64,000 bases of DNA. It comes from Arthrinium phaeospermum (taxonomy: Eukaryota; Ascomycota; Sordariomycetes; Amphisphaeriales; Apiosporaceae). The translations under genes and the position numbers were made by a program. The notes below the pieces were generated by a model, which had not been told where the DNA came from, made no database searches, and saw only the letters and a program-made list of their open reading frames with translations. Each line of letters starts with the position of its first letter. The stretch's first letter is position 1. The stretch lies in NCBI GenBank assembly GCA_006503535.1, contig QYRS01000001.1, forward strand, positions 4,774,001-4,838,000, given 5' to 3'. Shown in pieces: positions 46,761 through 57,716 of this stretch.

Positions 46761-48736
46761 TTTATTATACATCATTTACAGTTTTAACATGGGTTGAAGC
46801 ATTGAGGAATATAAACTGGTATTTTACAGTTCATTTCAATTTGGAATACGTTTTCCACCCTCCAGGAAGACCCATCGCAAACATGTTGCCGATCAAGATG
46901 AAAAACCGCAGAAGCAACTCCAGCAAGTTGCAATCAGGAAAGTCGTATTCCCAAAACATGAAAATTGCCCAAACACCCCTCATTAGCAATCCCAGGCAAT
47001 TGTTCCGCCATACTTGCATTACCAGCAGTTCCAAGCTTATTAAAACGCCGCAGCGTTTAGCATTTTGGTACCGAGCATAAATATGGTCGATACTATGCAT
47101 GTATAGTGGGTGTGCCTGGGGCTCGACTGATTGGTGTTTCATAGACTGCCCATGTGGATTACGTCACAGGCTTCGAGGTTGGGCTATACGCAGGACCGTG
47201 ATGCAGATTCGTGGTATATCAGTGTAAGGTTATGTATCCTTCTGCCAATAGTGAAGACAGGGAGATCGTCCTCGCAATACCATGCTTGCAATTCGTGATC
47301 AGCGCTACTAGCATCCATCCCGGATATAGATCCGAACATGACCAAAGCTTAACGTAACCCCCACGAGCGGGGACGTGTTTAAGGTACTGCCTTCCAAGCT
47401 CCGGATGTAAGATAAGGGTATGAGGCCAAGATGTAGATGCAGGAGGGATGATCTTGAGTCAAGACGGTAAGGTCTGTAACCTGCATGTCGGCAGTTGAAT
47501 ACGACTTTCCTATTCCGGCAGCTAGACTCACTTCATTTGGGGCTCCCGACTCTGCTTTTTCTCGCATTGGTTGCATGTCTTGCAATACTAAAGAAACTTT
47601 TCCTTTCAATGTGATTCTGTGGACTAAAACCATGGGAAATGTCATAATCCCGCAGGCTGTACCATCGTCGACAGTCGACCTTGGAGAAAGAATATCGGCC
47701 CCAATATCAAGACTCATGTCTTTGGTATCCATGAATATTAGAAGACGACCAGATATGCAAAAATTATGTGATACACTGCGCAATAAGTATATCAACCTGG
47801 TGGATAACATCAACAGGAAGTTGTTTGCGAATCTGAAAGATTCCGTATCGTACACATAACTCTGACAAACAGGTCATATATCAAGTCTGATACGTATTAC
47901 TGGCCTATATCCATATCTGATTTAATCTGACGATCTTTTCTCGGCATTATTCACTGCTCAAACGCTGTTAGTGTTGCTTGATATTCACCGGTCTGTACCA
48001 GATTCATCCACAGAGCGAATACTGTAGCATCGTACACGAATTCCGGATGGCGTGGCAAAATTCGAGAAAAGAACAGGAGCCATGGCAATCGGTGAATCCA
48101 AATAGATCGGGCCATGATTCTGAGCTTGATAAGAATGCGGATATAGTCCCTCGCCACCGACATAGAAGGTTACGACGGCCGTGGACATGGTCAACCATCC
48201 TCATCGAAATCTGAATATTACCGTCTTGACGATCAATGCTATGATGAGGTATTTGAAAGTGTCCTGCATGCGATGTGCTCAGGATATAGAGGATATGACA
48301 TCGTCTAGGGCCTATAGAAGGTCTGGAGGGGACAGCCTACCTCTTACTGGCCCAGAATTTGCCCCACATGCCGAGACCATATCATATTTGTGTGACTGGA
48401 AGTCGGTACTGGGATCTATTCTGGCTTAGGTAAAGAAACGGAAAGTGTAGTTGCAAATGTAACGAAGGGACTCGGGGCGAGTTGGGCCAGCTTGGGTGAG
48501 CGCGTGTGCGTGGTTTGAGGGGGTTGCATCGCAACTGTCGGCGGTCGGCTTACCTGCCTATTCGTGACAAGCGACCTCCCCAAAGCGCGTTCGGCCGAGA
48601 CATTTGAACAGGGGTGGTTTTGACAGGCGACTAGGGTGTCCGGGGCCAACTTGGGCTACCATCAGACCCCTGGAGCAATCCCTGTCACCTGCAGACTGTG
48701 ATGGGAATTGCAACCACCCAGCATCCTTACCTGTTT
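46761..48736. other. Unassigned stretch with weak coding hints
   Basis: Overlapping open frames at 47485-47859 (plus) and 47379-47855 (minus), and at 47985-48194 (minus, containing YVGGEGLYPHSYQAQNHGPIYLD), look protein-like in composition. They match no family I know and have no consistent exon structure. They may be relics. Confidence 0.3.
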
Positions 48737-51154
48737 TCAATTGTTTCCAGCGTCTGTGTGCAGGCCTTCGCATCGATGTTCCGGAGTTTCGCGACACCAC
48801 TGCAATAATACCCTCTCCTCACCTAGGGTTGCAGACCCCAGAATCACGACAGCCATCCTTTCCTTCCCTTCAAAGTTGCATTGCTTCAAGCGACAAAGCT
48901 GAAAATGACGACAGACGTACATGCCCATCGCAGCACGCACCTTAGGCTGAGTGTAGATGAGGTTACAGTGGCTGGCGCCATCGTCAGATCGGCGTTTGAT
49001 ATGCCATTGTCTTCCACCTGTCGCTTCCAGAAGGTGATATTTCGCACCTTCCATGCTAGGCTCTGCCAACTGGCAACTCATGATATGGATGAGTTTGGGT
49101 CACCCAGTGGGACGCCATTGCCTATCTCTGCTGATGCTGAAAGGCAGTGCCGAGACAGGCAGGAAAATTGGTCTGGGATGATTAGGTAGAGACGCGATCA
49201 GTATTGCAGTCCGAATGATGGAGGAGTTGGCCCTTTGAAGGTCCAACAGTCGATGTCGAATCCATGTTTCTCTTCTTCTGGCAAGTGCAGTTCCACGAAC
49301 AGGCTGAATTTAGGTTTGGGAAGATCGCTGGGGCCCGGTCGAGGTAGCGCCCGCTGTGGATGCCCATGTCCAGGGCATTTCCCTCTTTCATCGCCATTTC
49401 CCCTCTCGAGATGCAAGGCCCTGTTCGTGATGTTCCAGGTTTCCCACTTCATGACCCATTATTGGATCGGGCTACCCAGACCAAGACGGCTGTATGATAC
49501 CCAAAACATCCTCGGCGACTTGGCTATCTGTCGCTTCATTCGTGGATGATCGCGCGCCACCCTTGCGATACGGCAGCACCCCTGGAACATCCCTAAAGCG
49601 ATCAGGCCATCCTAGAGAACTGCACCAGGTTCGTGCCTCGGCCACAGGATGGACAACATCGCAACCACGGAATAGGTGTCGTCCTGCTCTCTTCTGACGA
49701 ACCATCCTGCAGCATTCACATGCTTTTGACGTTGACTCTGTCGCGATCGATGGCGATGCGGCCCTGCTCACAATCCCACCAGTGACAGAGATTGCACCCA
49801 GCTCTCCTCCCATGTCGTCGGCCACGCGCCGAATGGCGCAGTCGTGCGCCAAATGTCGCCAGTTTCGTGCATCATCAGATCTCTAGTCCAGCGTAGCCTT
49901 GCAACCTTGCAAGCTAACGAGAGATACTTGTCCCGCGATTTCTGTGCTCTGACAACAGCCTCGCCCAGGTGAAGGATCTCGGGAAGGGAAGCGGGACCAG
50001 GCCCGTCATTCGGCGCAGAAGCGCCAATGGTCAGGGGTATACAGTCAAGTCTGCTGACCAAGTGCTTATGAAGCACTTGCCCAGCTTTTCCTCATCGCCC
50101 GAAAGAGTCACCCCAGACCCGACGCCCAATGCAACCTTGATCGACTCCTCCGATGATGTGTCTTCTGCAATTCTGCCGGCTCGCACGTTGCATTCCTCCC
50201 GCGAAAGCCGCGTCGGCCGCTCAAGAGGTCCAGCCAGTCGCCTGTGATTCGGAGCTGTCACACCTTGCATGGGGATTTCGGATTGAGCATCAACCATGTT
50301 CATACTCGACATGAAGCTTTCCGTCTGGGCAATCAACCCAGCTTCGCAGCCGTCATTCTTCCGTCTTGAACCCAGATAGCTAAGATTCTAGATCATCTGG
50401 CTAGCTTCAATCGACGCTTGGCTGGCCCTGTCAGCTCTGAGGCTGGGTAGACTACTGGGCTGCGAGCTGCCCTATTGTCCCAACCACGGCATATTCCATC
50501 GGAGTGTCGGCTCTGGTACCACTAGCTGACGGGACACGACCTGTATCTGGGATCCAAATATGGTGTCCCATCAGCCGCCGGGCGATTATCGATCTCAAAG
50601 CCAATCTTCCATCCCCACTTCGTCGGCGTTGCGAGCCGCGGTGGTCTTCCACGAGGGAAAGAGGAGCATTGTCTTCCTTGTATTCGACGATCTCGATGCT
50701 CAGTCCTCCCCTACCCTCACGGAGGCTGGCAAACGTGTCCCAATCCTCATCGAGGAATCCTCTCAGTCGCTGCATGCTGCAAAGAGTGGCAATCTCTTTG
50801 TCAACCTCGTCTCATCGACGCTGCCCTGGCATACCCGTCGGCGCTTCTTTCCACATTCGATATCCACACAGGCCTTGATGTGCCTCAAGCGATGGTGGCA
50901 TCAATTTCCCTCCAATTCCATTCGAACATGTTTGTTATGAGTAACAACGCTCCACCATCCATCCCACGATACATTGTATCCAATGACGTCATGCCCATGT
51001 CCTCATACGGCTCGTCTGCGATGCAATCGCACATGCTTCGCCAAGACGGGAAAGACTGCGACGCAGGTCGTCGAACTGTGCGCGGGTTGGATAAGACGGT
51101 GGCATATTGGGCTCCTCCATAGGCCCGACCTCTCTCTATCAGAAGCTCTCCCAA
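48737..51154 (-). pseudogene. Fragmented or decayed minus-strand gene, family unknown
   Basis: Protein-like minus-strand segments occur in order: GMTSLDTMYRGMDGGALLLI and NMFEWNWREIDATIASLEAH (50.95-50.85 kb); KEIATLCSMQRLRGFLDEDW (about 50.78 kb); SLPEILHLGEAVVRAQKSRD and KYLSLACKVARLRWTRDLMM (about 49.95 kb); GRYLDRAPAIF and FSLFVELHLPEEEKHGFDID (about 49.3 kb); and MEGAKYHLLEATGGRQWHIK (about 49.0 kb). Frames change several times, and a TGA interrupts just before KEIATL. The composition argues for a real former gene of about 700 residues, but I recognise no domain. It is head-to-head with the NRPS-like gene, about 380 bp apart. Confidence 0.45.
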
Positions 51155-51537
51155 GATGGCGATGGACCTACACCATCTGCATGGGAACGGAAGCAGAATG
51201 ATCTTCTGGATAAGTTGGCATTCGACGATACGGAAGCAAGCCGCCGGACATCATGGACGACTTAGGAAGGTATCACAGTTCCTCAACCTTGGTCGATCAG
51301 AACAATCTTCGAGGTTGGTGGTAGCAGGGACGTTGATGGCATGGTCCCTGTTGGGATTCTCAGGACATATTTATACCACTGGATGTCCGGACCCTCAAGC
51401 GAGGAGTCTAGAGTGGTTTGGCATTCATCCTCTTAGCGAACCACTACCAGTCGCTCTCCCGTCGGCTCTAAGCATCACTTAATCTATCTTGCCCTTTCCC
51501 CGTGGCTTTGCCGATCTCCCACAACCCTCTCAAGTCT

Positions 51538-54500
51538 ATGGCGTCAGTTGCGGACCAGCAGCTCCGGCCTGTCCACCTTGGGCAAGCCGTTGTGGCCACT
51601 CTCAACCCTTCTGACCCTCTCTGCTTCAGTTTCGGGACGAAAGAACGTTCCGCCTTCCCAACCGTTACCTCGGCTTTCTTTTACCATGCCGAAGCCAGAC
51701 CCGCTGATATTGCGGCTCGGGACCTGTCCGGAACGTCCCCGCGCGACATATCCTACTCTGAGCTAGCGTCTCAAAGCCGCCGCCTTGCTCTCCAACTGCG
51801 GAGTCTTGGCGTCAAACCGGCGACCGGGTTCCGCTGGTTGTCAAGCGTGGCATCGAAATGCTGGTCGGCATTTTTGCTGTCTTAGCATGCGGTGCACAGT
51901 ATGTGCCTCTGGACGGAGTTGTGCCAGACTCGACGCTCAAGGTCGTGCTGCAGCAGAGCGGTGCCGGACTTGCTCTTTGCCTCCCATCCACCGCGTACCG
52001 AATTGCCGGTCTGGATGGCATCTCATGCAAAGTTGTTACCATTGGTGACGACGACAAATCGAATGATTTATCGAACGAGCACGAAAGCTATCCTTTCGAG
52101 GCAGGGTTCGTTGACCTCGCTAGAGAGGACCACGGCTGCTATGTTATCTACACTAGCGCACCCACCGGCACACCCAAAGGCGTCAACATCACTCATAAGA
52201 ATGTGACCAACCTTGTTTGCCTTGGGCCCGGCAATCTTGGCATCCAACCGGGAACGCATGTGGGGTCCGTCCTAAACATCAGCTTCGACATGGCCGCATG
52301 GGAAATTCTTGGTTGTTTATGCAATGGAGGGACCCTTGTCATGCGAGGCTCAAAATGGGAGCCTGCCCTTGAGCAGATTAATGTTCTAATTTGCACCCCA
52401 AGCATCTTAGCCAAGTACAGTCCAGATGCGTACCCCTCCATCAAGGTCGTGGCCACGGCTGGAGAGCCGAGCAGCCAAAGAATCGCCGACCTTTGGGCCA
52501 CACATGGGACCTACTACAATTGCTGTGGTCCGACCGAGACCACCATCGTGAACACGATGCACAAGCACCGCCCCGGTGGCGACCTGACCATTGGATCCCC
52601 CACCCCCAACAACTCGGTCTACGTCCTCGACGAAGACCTGAAGAGACCACCATCGTGAACACGATGCACAAGCACCGCCCCGGTGGCGACCTGACCATTG
52701 GATCCCCCACCCCCAACAACTCGGTCTACGTCCTCGACGAAGACCTGAACCCTGTTCCTTTCGGGAGCCGGGCGTGATGTGGGCTGGTGGACATGGAATT
52801 TCGCGGGGCTACGTCGGTCTGCCTGCTGCCACTCTCTCCAAATACAAGCCAGACATCTTTGCGAACGACGGAAGTCTCATGTACAATACTGGCGACCTGG
52901 GCGGTGGAGGTCGGACGGCTCACTTGACATCCTCGGCCGTGTCGACGACCAAGTCAAGGTCAAAGGCTTTCGGGTAGAGCTCGACGGCATCTCTGCGTCT
53001 GTCAACAGCTTTCCCGGTGTTCGCCGAGCCACGGCCTTGCTGGTCCTAGGCGAGATCCATGGCTTCCTGGAACCCGCCTCGGTCGATATCAACGCTCTAC
53101 GTGAGCACCTTAAATCTCGCCAGCCCTATTATGCGGTCCCTTCCCACTTCCACACGCTCGAAGCTCTACCGGAAACTGGAAATGGCAAGCTCGATAAGAA
53201 ATCCCTGCGTCGCATGGCCGATCCCAGTCTTGCCATTGATGAGGTTGTGCTCAGTTCTGGTGCATCGAGCAGCAGGATGTCCGATACCACCGCCCAAGCT
53301 TCTCCAGGCGACAGGTCGCCGCTTACCTCTCTCAGCAGCAAAAGCAGCACTGTCTTCTCAGAGAAAAAGCAGCCGCTGGACCTCACTGGCGACATCCCCG
53401 ACAAGAAGATCCGAAAACCGTTCCGTGGCATCGTCTATCGAATCTTCATTGTGTATCGCTTCCTGTTCTCGTTGGTTGGTCTTTCGAACCTCGCTGCTCT
53501 GATCGCCATCTTCGTCACTGGTGTTGACCGACACTGGCTGAGCACCATGACGGCTATCAACTTGGCCTTGGCTGTAATGATGCGACAGGATTTCATCATC
53601 AACGCCCTCTACACCGTCTGTTGCAATGTCCCCAAGTCGTGGCCTTGGCAATTCGCAGACGATGCGCCAAGATCTACCACTTTGGCGGCATGCACTCCAG
53701 TGCTGCGGTTTGCGCTGGGATCTGGCTTCTAGCATCGAATGTCGCCAGTGTCACCCTGCCAACGCTACCCGACACATGCGCAGGCACCAAGTTGCGACAG
53801 TCAGTCGGTACTGCCGTTATCTCGTGGCTGCTCACCGGGCTCTTCCTTTTCATGTTCGTCTTGGCTTATCCCGACATGCGCAAGCGATACCATGATGTCT
53901 TCGAGAGGGTCCACCGCTTCGTCGGGTGGACTATGCTCGGTCTCTTCTGGGTCCAGGTCGTCGTTTCCACCAACGACACCAAAACTCCGGGCCAAAGCCT
54001 TGGTGCCGCTTGTGTGCGCGTCCCGTCGCTCTGGCTTCTTACTGTCGCGACCTGCTGCATTGCCACCTCGTGGTTGTTCCTCCGCAAGGTCCCGGTCGAT
54101 GCCGAGGTGTTGTCGGATCATGCTGTACGTCTTCACTTCGACTACACGGTCCCCGTCAACGGCAGCTTCACGCGCATCTCCCGGCGACCCCTGATTGAGT
54201 GGCACTCCTTCGCCACCATCCCGGCGCCGAAGCCTGCCAACGGCCGCAACAAAGGCTACTCGCTTGTTGTGTCCAATGCGGGCGATTGGACCAAGCAGGC
54301 CATCCTGAATCCCCCGACACACCTCTGGGTTCGCGGCGTCCCGACCTGTGGCGTGATGCGCATCGCGACGCTGTTCCGGCGTGTCGTCGTCATCGCCACG
54401 GGCTCAGGAATCGGGCCGCTCCTGGGCCACATCCAGGATGCCTCGTGCCCGACGCAGCTTATCTGGTCCACGCCCAACCCCGAGAAGACGTTTGGCCGGC

Positions 54501-54717
54501 CCCTTTTGGATAACATTATGGAGAAGATCCCTGACGCCGTTATCCATGACACCAAGCTTCTTGGGCGGCCGGATCTGGTGAAGATGGGCTACAATCTCGT
54601 TCGCAGCTTCGGGGCCGAGGGGGTCTTATCATTGCCAATGAGAAGATCACCAAGAAGGTGGTCTATGGGCTGGAGACGCGGGGGGTGCCGGCCTTTGGTG
54701 CGATTTGGGACAGTTGA
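51538..54717 (+). CDS. NRPS-like adenylation domain fused to ferric-reductase-like membrane and NAD-binding domains, frame-broken
   Basis: The start is ATG 51538. The adenylation domain shows YVIYTSAPTGTPKGV (A3), NCCGPTE (A5), YNTGDLG (A7), VKVKGFRVEL (A8) and GNGKLDKKSLRR (A10). No clear carrier domain follows; a Ser-rich linker leads to about six hydrophobic helices (IVYRIFIVYRFLFSLVGL, YHFGGMHSSAAVC, YHDVFERVHRFVGW). Next comes an FAD/NAD-binding reductase part (EWHSFATIP, VVVIATGSGIGPLLGHI), ending at TGA 54715-54717, about 1,020 residues. As read it has five one-base breaks (about 51820, 52766, 52905, 53645, 54620) and a 107-bp duplication. Such fusions occur in ascomycetes; the substrate is unknown. 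It probably activates an acid and couples it to membrane redox chemistry. Confidence 0.75.
52536..52749 (+). repeat. Exact 107-bp tandem duplication in the NRPS-like gene
   Basis: 52536-52642 and 52643-52749 are identical, beginning GAGACCACCATCGTG. 107 is not a multiple of three, so the copy breaks the adenylation domain between motifs A5 and A7. Confidence 0.95.
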
Positions 54718-55629
54718 GCAGGGCGGGTCGGGCAATTTGGATATGGATATGGATATGGGGTTATGTCGTTCTGGCTGGCGCTTTTTGATATCTCCTTACT
54801 TCTTTTCTTACTATTTGGTGTCTGGATGTTTATTATTTCATTTCATCTATACCTAAGATACTTGTTGAGATTGTTCCACCTCCAATACATGGGGATGCAA
54901 GGACTTGAGCTTTGGGGATGTGAGGAGTTTGTGAGTACAAAGGCGTGGATACATGTTTATATATCTCGTTTTCTTTGCTTCGTTCCCCGTGTAGCTGCTG
55001 CGAAAATATTTGGATGCCGCGTCAAATCTTTCCACTGTGCAAACGACGAATTGAATTTGATCTAAGGCCTCGGGATGACATTCAAAAACACCCGAATGGA
55101 CTTGATAAGCCTGGGTTTCATGGAAATGGCATTCACGTTTACTTCATCTATTGGAAGGGTGGGGTCGACTTGAAACAATCCGTCTGCAAATCAACGGCGT
55201 GATGGGCATGTGCTCGATAATTTTGTCAACAGAATATTAGGGAAGGTGCTCCCTCGCAACCCCACCGACACAGCTTCACATCTTCCTGCCAACAACTTGG
55301 AAACCGTCCAACGTCTCCCAACGTTTTGATCCTGAACTCGATAAATGTTGACTTTGTGTTTGATCTAGCCACAAATCCCTTATCAGTCGCTCATTTCATG
55401 TAATACCACGCGGAGAACACTGCACTCACATTTGACATCAGTCTTGCCCGAAGGAGACCACGAATCAAAACATCCAGCAGTTGCGTACCTCGCTTCGCTC
55501 ACAATCAAATGGCCGAACCACAATCAGAAAGTTATGGACCGGCGTGGTCAAGGGCTACATCAAGATGACATCACTGATGGAGATAAAAAGCGTATGGGAA
55601 AGTCGGAATGAGGATGATGAAACGACCCA
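54718..55629. other. Intergenic, AT-richer
   Basis: GGATAT repeats three times just behind the stop codon (54739-54757). No gene is supported. Confidence 0.5.
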
Positions 55630-57466
55630 TTGCTACCGCCATTCGCAACCTGGATCCTCGAACAAGACATCAAACCCGAAGAGCTGATCCTGGTGCTTGA
55701 GGCGGAGTTTGGCAGCGACGAGCTCGAGGTCTACAGCAAGCAGGACATCCAGATGGCACTCGATTTGGCTAGGTGGATTGGCATCGACGACACCCGGCTG
55801 CTCTGTCTTTTTTTCGGAGCTGGAAAGAGATCAATCAGTTTGAAAACCATGGCTGAACTTCACCAGGCCAGGACCTCGCGCGATACCATTCGAGCGCGTC
55901 TACCCGCTCGTCATAACACTGTACAAGACACACGTTCCCATTCAAACTTCGAACGAGAATCGAGACGAGTCAGTCATCTTCGCTCGCGACTGCGCTCCCC
56001 AAAACACACATTACTCCATGTACCCTCCCCTCTGCCCAAATACGTCAAGGCTGCTGGTAAGCGAATCATTCCCTTCTTCTGCAACAATCGTATCTCTTAC
56101 TGACACATGCTCATTGTTAGTCCAACTCCTGCACCCTGGACCCAACAAGACGACGGTCGTCCACGCTGAGCACAGCGTCGACAACCCAACCACACCGACC
56201 CGACGTGATCCCAGGGCGGTCTCTTTGGGCGAGCCAGTCATGGGGGACCAGGCTTGGTCTGGTAGACTGAGAAAGCGAAAGGCCTCGGCCAACGAAGATG
56301 CAAGCATACCCCAGCTCAACACAAGATCATCCCGGAGAACTGCTACTGCGGCTACCCAGACCTTGCCCGAAGAAGTCGTTGCCTCTCCGCGCACTGCTGA
56401 TGTAACCACTGGTTTGGCATCATCTCTCGCCGTTCAGAGCGATCGGAAGCTCTTGGGTGGCGATGCAGCGAGGAAGCTCACATATGACGAAATCAATACC
56501 GCCTTACGTATTGCTGCCGGCGCAACCCCAGGTGTACAATATTTAAATCACGCGATCATGATGAGGCTCGAATCTCAGTTCAAACCGTCTCTGCCGGAAC
56601 TGAAACAGTCCGAGGCCAAATCAGTCGCTTGCATGTGGAAAGTGAACGGAAATTACTGGGTTGGTATATTCTGGAAGAAGACGGTGAACAAAGTGTTTGT
56701 CTTCTATCCAGAGTCGGAACAAGTGAACAAGATACGGATCTCAAACGTCATCAGTACCCTTTACACACTCGCCGAAGACAGAAATATCCTAGGTGGTGTG
56801 GAATGGAATGGTCAACGAATGCAAGACAGCTACGACTCCGGCCTCCTATGCGTCACATCTCTCTGGCGCTTCATTTTGAGCTTCCTAAACTTGAGATGCT
56901 CATGGGGAACTCTGGAGACAATTCTTTATCGCTTTTCTGGAGAGACCGTGACGGGTTTTGATGTCGAGAGAATTCTACCTGATGTTTCGCGCCCCCGTAT
57001 GCTGGAAGTCACGCCTCAATCAGTGCCGACTTCAGACACTACCGCCGCAGAGATTCTTGCATCCAAGATAACTGCGCTTCATCGAGTCACCGAAAAGCAG
57101 ATGGATAGATCGATGCTGGCGATGGACCAGTGCGCTACAGCTGCAAGCCATCATGAACAGCCATGTTGCACAAAACGTGCTGGATGAGAGCATCTACAGC
57201 GCCAAGATTGCCAACTGGGACCAATGGATCGCACACGCTACTCGCTGGCGGAAGCATCGTTGGAGATACTATCTGAGGACACTGCGGCGACCTTGTCCGA
57301 GACGCTAGGAAAAGCACGCGAGCAGTATCGGGCCCTGCGAACGAGCTATCAACGAGCCTCGGATGAGGTAGAAGGCTGCCGGCGCCGTTTGCGCGACTTC
57401 GCGCCCAGTATTGATCGATGGTTGATCGAGCTCGCGATCAGGTTGCAATGTGTCAGGGGTGGCTAA
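55630..57466 (+). pseudogene. Frame-broken gene with an Ulp1-like (C48 peptidase-like) segment
   Basis: Readable pieces: WILEQDIKPEELILVLEAEF and ALDLARWIGIDDTRLLCLF (55.65-55.81 kb); RAIPFERVYPLVITLYKTHV (55.88-55.94 kb); and then a long frame to 57187. That frame carries NYWVGIFWKKTVNKVFVFYP and QRMQDSYDSGLLCVTSLWRF, which resemble the His/Asp and Gln/Cys regions of Ulp1-like proteases. Tyr stands where the catalytic His is expected and Ser (DSG) where the Cys (DCG) is expected. After two more frame changes a coiled-coil end follows (SLEILSEDTAATLSETLGKA), stopping inside a 65-bp duplication. It is probably non-catalytic, and either decayed or mis-sequenced. Family assignment is tentative. 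Confidence 0.4.
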
Positions 57467-57560
57467 AGAGTGACGGGGACATCATCGCGAAGGCCCTCGC
57501 GATCAGGTTGCAATGTGTCAGGGGTGGCTAAAGAGTGACGGGGACATCATCGCGAAGGCC
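57431..57560 (+). repeat. Exact 65-bp tandem duplication
   Basis: 57431-57495 and 57496-57560 are identical, beginning CTCGCGATCAGG and ending GCGAAGGCC. The duplication overlaps the end of the preceding coding region. Confidence 0.95.
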
Positions 57561-57716
57561 TCATCCAACTACAAATCCTGATGAGAGAGGGGAGTTGCTA
57601 AAGTAAATCATGACGTTGCAATTTGTTTCTAGGTTTTCTTCTAGTTACATAGGAATGGGTCTGTCGCCAGTGGTTTCATAGGCCAGATAGAATGATCAAC
57701 TTGAGAGGGAATTTTC
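57561..57716. other. Convergent spacer
   Basis: A short gap between the Ulp1-like locus and the end of the MFS gene; nothing is seen. Confidence 0.5.

Noticed and set aside
46831..47142. Hydrophobic minus-strand frame of 103 codons
   Set aside because: Borders an AT-rich island, has no homology I recognise, and overlaps an equally open plus frame.
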